DNA of 64,000 nt, from the NCBI GenBank assembly GCA_910577665.1, contig CAJTOJ010000008.1, forward strand, positions 1 through 64,000. The letters run 5' to 3'. The notes under the pieces were generated by a model. The model made no database searches and had not been told where the DNA came from. It saw nothing but the letters and a program-made list of their open reading frames with translations. Shown here piece by piece: positions 60,177 to 64,000 of the stretch (position 1 is its first letter; the number at the start of each line of letters is the position of its first letter). Source of the DNA: an uncultured Acetatifactor sp. Its GTDB lineage: Bacteria; Bacillota; Clostridia; Lachnospirales; Lachnospiraceae. The translations under genes were made by a program, and so were the position numbers.

Positions 60177-62063
60177 TTATGCATAATACTGTGCCTGGGC
60201 TTCCCACATTTTCTGGTATAGTCCGCCAGCCTCCAGAAGCTCCCCGTGAGTGCCATTTTCCACCACCCTGCCTTCCTCAAACACCAGGATGCGGTCACAG
60301 AAATGACAGCTGGAGAGCCTGTGGGAGATGTAGATGGCCCCTTTATCCTTCACGAAGCGGTTCATTCTCTGATAGACTTCCGCCTCTGCCACCGGATCCA
60401 GGGCAGCAGTCGGCTCATCCAGGATCACATAGTCCGCGTCTTTGTACAGACACCGGGCTATGGCCACCTTCTGGTTCTCTCCGCCGGACAGCTCCAGGCC
60501 ATCTTCCCCGAAATACTTGTACACCTGGGTATGCAGGCCTTTTTCCAGGCTCTTTAGCCTGTCACCGAACCCGGCAAACTCCAGACTATCCGATACCAGG
60601 CTCTCCTGATAGTCGCTTGCCGATGCCACATTCTCTCCCAGTTCAAAAGCAAATATCTGATAATCCTGAAACACGGTGGAGAACAGATCCATGTACTGAT
60701 CATACTGGTATCTGCGGATATCCACACCGTTTAAGAGGATCTCTCCCTCTTCCGGATCATACAGGCGGCAGAGCAGCTTGATAAAAGTAGTCTTGCCGGA
60801 GCCGTTTTTACCCACCACCGCCAGTTTCTCCCCCTTCTTGAAAGAACAGTTCACATTGTGCAGCACAGGCTGCGCACTGCCCGGATAGGTGAAAGTCACA
60901 TTCCGGAAGGTGAACTCATATGCCTCCCGGATCTGCTTTGTCACAGGCAATGTCCCTGTATCCATACGGTTGGGCAGATCCAGGAAAGTAAAATAATCAT
61001 GGATATACCTTAGGTTCTGCAGGAAGTCCCGCACCACCTCACTGAACAGTGTGATGCCATCTCCCAGCTGCGTCACAGCGCCAGTATACTGCAGGATACT
61101 GCCCGCCCCGAAAGCGCCGAAAAATGCCTTCACACCTACGAACAGATAGACCACCATATGGAAAAACCGGGAAAGAAACGTGGGAAGGCCTGTCATCTTC
61201 CTCTCATACCGGAAAACCCGCCTGGAGATCTCCACCACCTCCCCGGCCAATGCCTCCAGCCTGCGGCTGATCACACCCTCCGCCCCGAACAGGCGCAGCT
61301 CCTTGCCCTTGGTGTACTCTGCACAGCCTCTTTCCAGCAGGGCCATCATCTGGTTGCCCGGCCTGCGGCTGTCTTCTCCCATCTGGTAATAGCATTTCTG
61401 TACCTTGGTGGAAGTCCAGATGGTAAAGCCGATGGTCAGCGCAGCAAATAGCCAGAACAACACAGCTGCCAGCCAGTGGTTCAAAAAAGCCACTATCTTC
61501 CCTTCACCCACAGCCCTGGCCATAAATAACTGCGCCGTCAATGTCACGGAGATGGCAATGGTGGTCAGTGCCTGCAGGAAATTCTTCACCTGCCAGGCCA
61601 GTGCCACGACACCTCTCCCATAATGGTAATAGGTGATGGTCCATTTTCTCTCATTTACCTGCGGGTTCCCGCTCATGCCATATTCCATTTTCCAGGCTTT
61701 TTCTGCCACGGATCTGTCCACGTGCTTCATCACAACATACTGGAGCACATCCTGAAGCTGTCCCAGAAAATCCAGCAGCCGCCTTCCCAGAAAATTCAGC
61801 ACCACCAGCAGCAGGGCCAGGAAAAAGAGCTGCCGCATGTCCCTTCCCGGATCTGCCAGTCCTGTCAGGATGGCGGCAGACAGGATGATTCCGATGTAAG
61901 GATATGCCGCCGACAGCAGGGCATGCAAGACCGCCACCGGCAGGATCCCGGGAGAATCCTTTGCCAGGTACTTCAGCCCTCTTATGACCGTGCCCATGCG
62001 ATGGAATTCCGGCTCTTTCCCCACTTCTTTCTTCTTAACTGTCTTCTTTTCTTTCCCACTCAT
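60177..62063 (-). CDS. ABC exporter subunit, permease fused to ATPase (second gene)
   Basis: A 628-residue half-transporter: about six helices in residues 30-350, then a nucleotide-binding domain with Walker A VGKNGSGKTT, signature LSGGENQK, Walker B YVILDEPTAALD and switch ISHRLSS. All ATPase residues are present. The ATG overlaps the stop of the partner gene as ATGA, so a heterodimer is likely. The exported substrate (lipid, peptide or drug) cannot be told from the sequence. No precursor-peptide gene is seen nearby. Confidence 0.92.
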   Translation of the reverse strand: MSGKEKKTVKKKEVGKEPEFHRMGTVIRGLKYLAKDSPGILPVAVLHALLSAAYPYIGIILSAAILTGLADPGRDMRQLFFLALLLVVLNFLGRRLLDFLGQLQDVLQYVVMKHVDRSVAEKAWKMEYGMSGNPQVNERKWTITYYHYGRGVVALAWQVKNFLQALTTIAISVTLTAQLFMARAVGEGKIVAFLNHWLAAVLFWLFAALTIGFTIWTSTKVQKCYYQMGEDSRRPGNQMMALLERGCAEYTKGKELRLFGAEGVISRRLEALAGEVVEISRRVFRYERKMTGLPTFLSRFFHMVVYLFVGVKAFFGAFGAGSILQYTGAVTQLGDGITLFSEVVRDFLQNLRYIHDYFTFLDLPNRMDTGTLPVTKQIREAYEFTFRNVTFTYPGSAQPVLHNVNCSFKKGEKLAVVGKNGSGKTTFIKLLCRLYDPEEGEILLNGVDIRRYQYDQYMDLFSTVFQDYQIFAFELGENVASASDYQESLVSDSLEFAGFGDRLKSLEKGLHTQVYKYFGEDGLELSGGENQKVAIARCLYKDADYVILDEPTAALDPVAEAEVYQRMNRFVKDKGAIYISHRLSSCHFCDRILVFEEGRVVENGTHGELLEAGGLYQKMWEAQAQYYA

Positions 62064-64000
62064 ATCAGATCCCCCACCTCTTCCTGCTCACCGCCGTCCA
62101 TCCCCACTTCCCGCCATCTGTAATACCTGCTCTGGATCTGGAACATTTCTGCATATCTCCCCTGCGCTCCCAACAGCTCTTCATGGCTGCCTGCCTCTAT
62201 CACCCTGCCATGTTCCATCAGCAGGACACGATGGCAGAACCGGGTGCTGGCCAGTCTGTGGGAGATAAACACCGTAGTGCGATCCTTGGAAAATTGCTGG
62301 TACTGTTCATACAGCTGGCTCTCCATCAGAGGATCCAGGGCGGCAGTTGGCTCATCCAGCACCAGAAGCGGGGCCTGCTTATAGAGTGCCCTGGCCAGCA
62401 TCAGCTTCTGGGTCTCCCCGCCGGAGAAGTCCACCGCCGACTCATAGACCCCTTTGCCAAGCATACTCTCCAGCCCATCCGGCAGCTTCTCTATCACTTT
62501 CTGCAGATCTGCCTCCTCCAGACACCGGTCCAGAAGCTCCTTTTGTACCTGGCCCTCTGGCACCAGATTCTCCAGAAGGGACAGGGGAAACAGTCCCACT
62601 TCCTGGAAGACACCGGAGAATATCCGCAGCCAGGAACTTCTCGTATACCTGTCCCGGTTCACACCGTCTATCCGGATCTCCCCTTCCGTGGGATCATAGA
62701 ACCCGCATAAAAGCTTCACAAAGGTGGTCTTCCCTGCCCCATTGCACCCCACCAGGGCAATGTTCTCCCCTGGATGCAGCACCAGGTCCAGATCCTGGAT
62801 CACAGGTTCTTTCTCTCCCTCATACCGGAATGTCACATGCACAAAAGCAATCTCCGGCAGGTGTCCGGCAGGAAGCACCAGCTCCTGTCTGCTCTGGAGG
62901 GCACATGCCTCATCTGCTTTTCCAGCCTCCCGGGTTCCTTTCCCCTTACAGGTTCCTGCCTTTTCTGATTCCACCTTTTCTGATTCCGCATTTTCTATAT
63001 GCACTTCCCGGGCCAGCCGTTCCATAAACCGTCTGTCCTCTCCCACATACAGGGCATTCTGATGCAACTGCCGCATACCGCCAACTATATTGCCACACCA
63101 GGTGGCAAAACCTGTAATCACCCCGAAATACAGTACAAACCCGGCGGCATCCAGCCTGCCCTCACAGACCAGCCATATCAGGTACAGATAGGCAGCAGCC
63201 TCCCACACCATCCGGGTAGCCCCGCCTGTCAGGCTCTCCAGGAAATAGTTGGCCTGCATCCGCACCGTATAACGGACCCTCTGGCCCAGATACCTGTCAT
63301 ACATTTCTTTCAGCCAGGGTGCCATGCCATAGAGCCGCACATCCTTGGCTGCCTGGAAATCCCCCAGTTCCTGGGCCAGGTAGTGGGTCTTCCTGTCCAG
63401 GTTCATCCATTTGTGCCGGTTGGCTGCATCCCACTGGTTGCAGCGATACCCCACAATATAGTTGACAGCAGTACCCGCCATCACCAGCAGCAATATCCAG
63501 GGGGACAATCCAGAGAGCATACCCACATAGAGAAGCATGCCGATCAGGGCCTGGACCGTCTTGGAGAAGGCACCCATGAATCCCGTGGTATAAGTGTCCT
63601 CCCACATGTTACGTCTAAGCTGCTGCCAGAATTCCCCCTGGAACCTGGCATTCTCGATCCTGGAATAGGGTGCTTCCATGGAGGCCCTGGCGATCTGGAG
63701 AATACGTCTGTAACCGATCTCCTTGTTCTTTTCTTTCTTGGTCTGCTCCACATAATTGCTGGCCACATACAGGCAGACCAGCCCCCCGCCCAGCCAGGCC
63801 AGATGCCAGGCCAGCATCCCCAGGTTCCTGCCTTCTGTGATATCCGCCACCAGCACCGATGGCAGGTACACCCCCAGCAGGGAAATCGCAATGGCGAATA
63901 CCACCTCCAGGCCATACAGCCACACGAATCCAGGTGACTCCCTGTACAGGAACCTCAGCCAGTACCAGAGATTAGATGCCTGGCTGTAAGGTATCTCCTG
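62060..64000 (-). CDS. ABC exporter subunit, permease fused to ATPase, 5' end outside window
   Basis: The open frame continues to the right edge, so the start lies beyond 64000; the internal GTG at 63925 is not the start. The permease part is followed by a low-complexity linker (about positions 62850-63010, with ESEK-type repeats). The ATPase domain has Walker A VGCNGAGKTT, signature FSGGETQK, LLVLDEPTAALDP and ISHRLAS. It partners the product of 60177-62063, with which it overlaps by 4 bp. Both subunits keep the catalytic glutamate, so both sites should be active. Confidence 0.92.
   Translation of the reverse strand, partial: QEIPYSQASNLWYWLRFLYRESPGFVWLYGLEVVFAIAISLLGVYLPSVLVADITEGRNLGMLAWHLAWLGGGLVCLYVASNYVEQTKKEKNKEIGYRRILQIARASMEAPYSRIENARFQGEFWQQLRRNMWEDTYTTGFMGAFSKTVQALIGMLLYVGMLSGLSPWILLLVMAGTAVNYIVGYRCNQWDAANRHKWMNLDRKTHYLAQELGDFQAAKDVRLYGMAPWLKEMYDRYLGQRVRYTVRMQANYFLESLTGGATRMVWEAAAYLYLIWLVCEGRLDAAGFVLYFGVITGFATWCGNIVGGMRQLHQNALYVGEDRRFMERLAREVHIENAESEKVESEKAGTCKGKGTREAGKADEACALQSRQELVLPAGHLPEIAFVHVTFRYEGEKEPVIQDLDLVLHPGENIALVGCNGAGKTTFVKLLCGFYDPTEGEIRIDGVNRDRYTRSSWLRIFSGVFQEVGLFPLSLLENLVPEGQVQKELLDRCLEEADLQKVIEKLPDGLESMLGKGVYESAVDFSGGETQKLMLARALYKQAPLLVLDEPTAALDPLMESQLYEQYQQFSKDRTTVFISHRLASTRFCHRVLLMEHGRVIEAGSHEELLGAQGRYAEMFQIQSRYYRWREVGMDGGEQEEVGDLI

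Noticed and set aside
1..64000. CRISPR arrays, rRNA and tRNA genes
   Set aside because: No regularly spaced repeats of CRISPR size and no rRNA- or tRNA-like stretches were recognised on either strand; the tandem repeats present have 18-bp units without spacers.

Overview
The window looks like chromosomal DNA of an anaerobic gut Bacillota, most likely a Lachnospiraceae relative. The grounds are strong AGGAGG-type ribosome sites before nearly every gene, pyruvate phosphate dikinase, the DUF815 ATPase, DUF5050, DUF5696 and YIP1-family proteins, and a multi-operon glycan locus. Most of it is GC-rich by eye. The first ~1.1 kb is clearly AT-rich and holds the end of an unrelated HNH-type gene.

Layout. 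(1) 1-1120: partial HNH-like gene and an AT-rich gap with inverted repeats. (2) 1121-17378: housekeeping block: ppdK, a membrane-anchored glycerophosphodiesterase, an ABC-F ATPase, a PHP phosphoesterase, a small acidic protein, a CPBP protease, a Maf-HAD fusion, ppk, ppx, a DUF815 ATPase and pheA. The last three to four are tightly coupled. (3) 17618-20776: DUF5050 protein, then apbE divergent from EetA-like and EetB-like genes, resembling part of a flavin-based extracellular electron transfer locus. (4) 20787-25169: folate operon folC-folE-HD-folP-folBK. (5) 25302-59878: a ~35 kb glycan utilisation region. (6) 60177-64000: a heterodimeric ABC exporter whose second subunit runs out of the window.

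How region 5 works together. One operon, starting from a good promoter at 44499-44527 that is preceded by paired direct repeats, encodes two solute-binding proteins, two permease pairs, a YIP1/NHL-repeat membrane protein and a DUF5696 lipoprotein. It continues into a GH130 phosphorylase, a GH33 sialidase and a transglutaminase-fold protein. A second unit (51202 to 44784) carries GH3, a sialidase-like protein and two GH29 fucosidases. A third (59878 to 52608) carries an esterase, GH20, GH18 and a second transglutaminase-fold paralogue. A divergent CBM9-like gene sits between the last two. Nearly all the enzymes lack signal peptides, so oligosaccharides are probably imported and then trimmed in the cytoplasm. 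Sialidase, fucosidase, hexosaminidase, GH18 and GH130 together suggest host glycans such as N-glycans or glycopeptides. No transporter ATPase is present, so a shared MsmX-type ATPase encoded elsewhere is inferred.

The best candidate for undescribed biology is the pair of ~950-residue transglutaminase-superfamily proteins. Each is the last gene of a glycan operon, and their GRCGE and NHAW motifs and following CEPE segment recall the core of eukaryotic peptide:N-glycanase. A dispersed ~70-110 bp hairpin element is also present: three copies, one with terminal inverted repeats and an apparent 8-bp target duplication.
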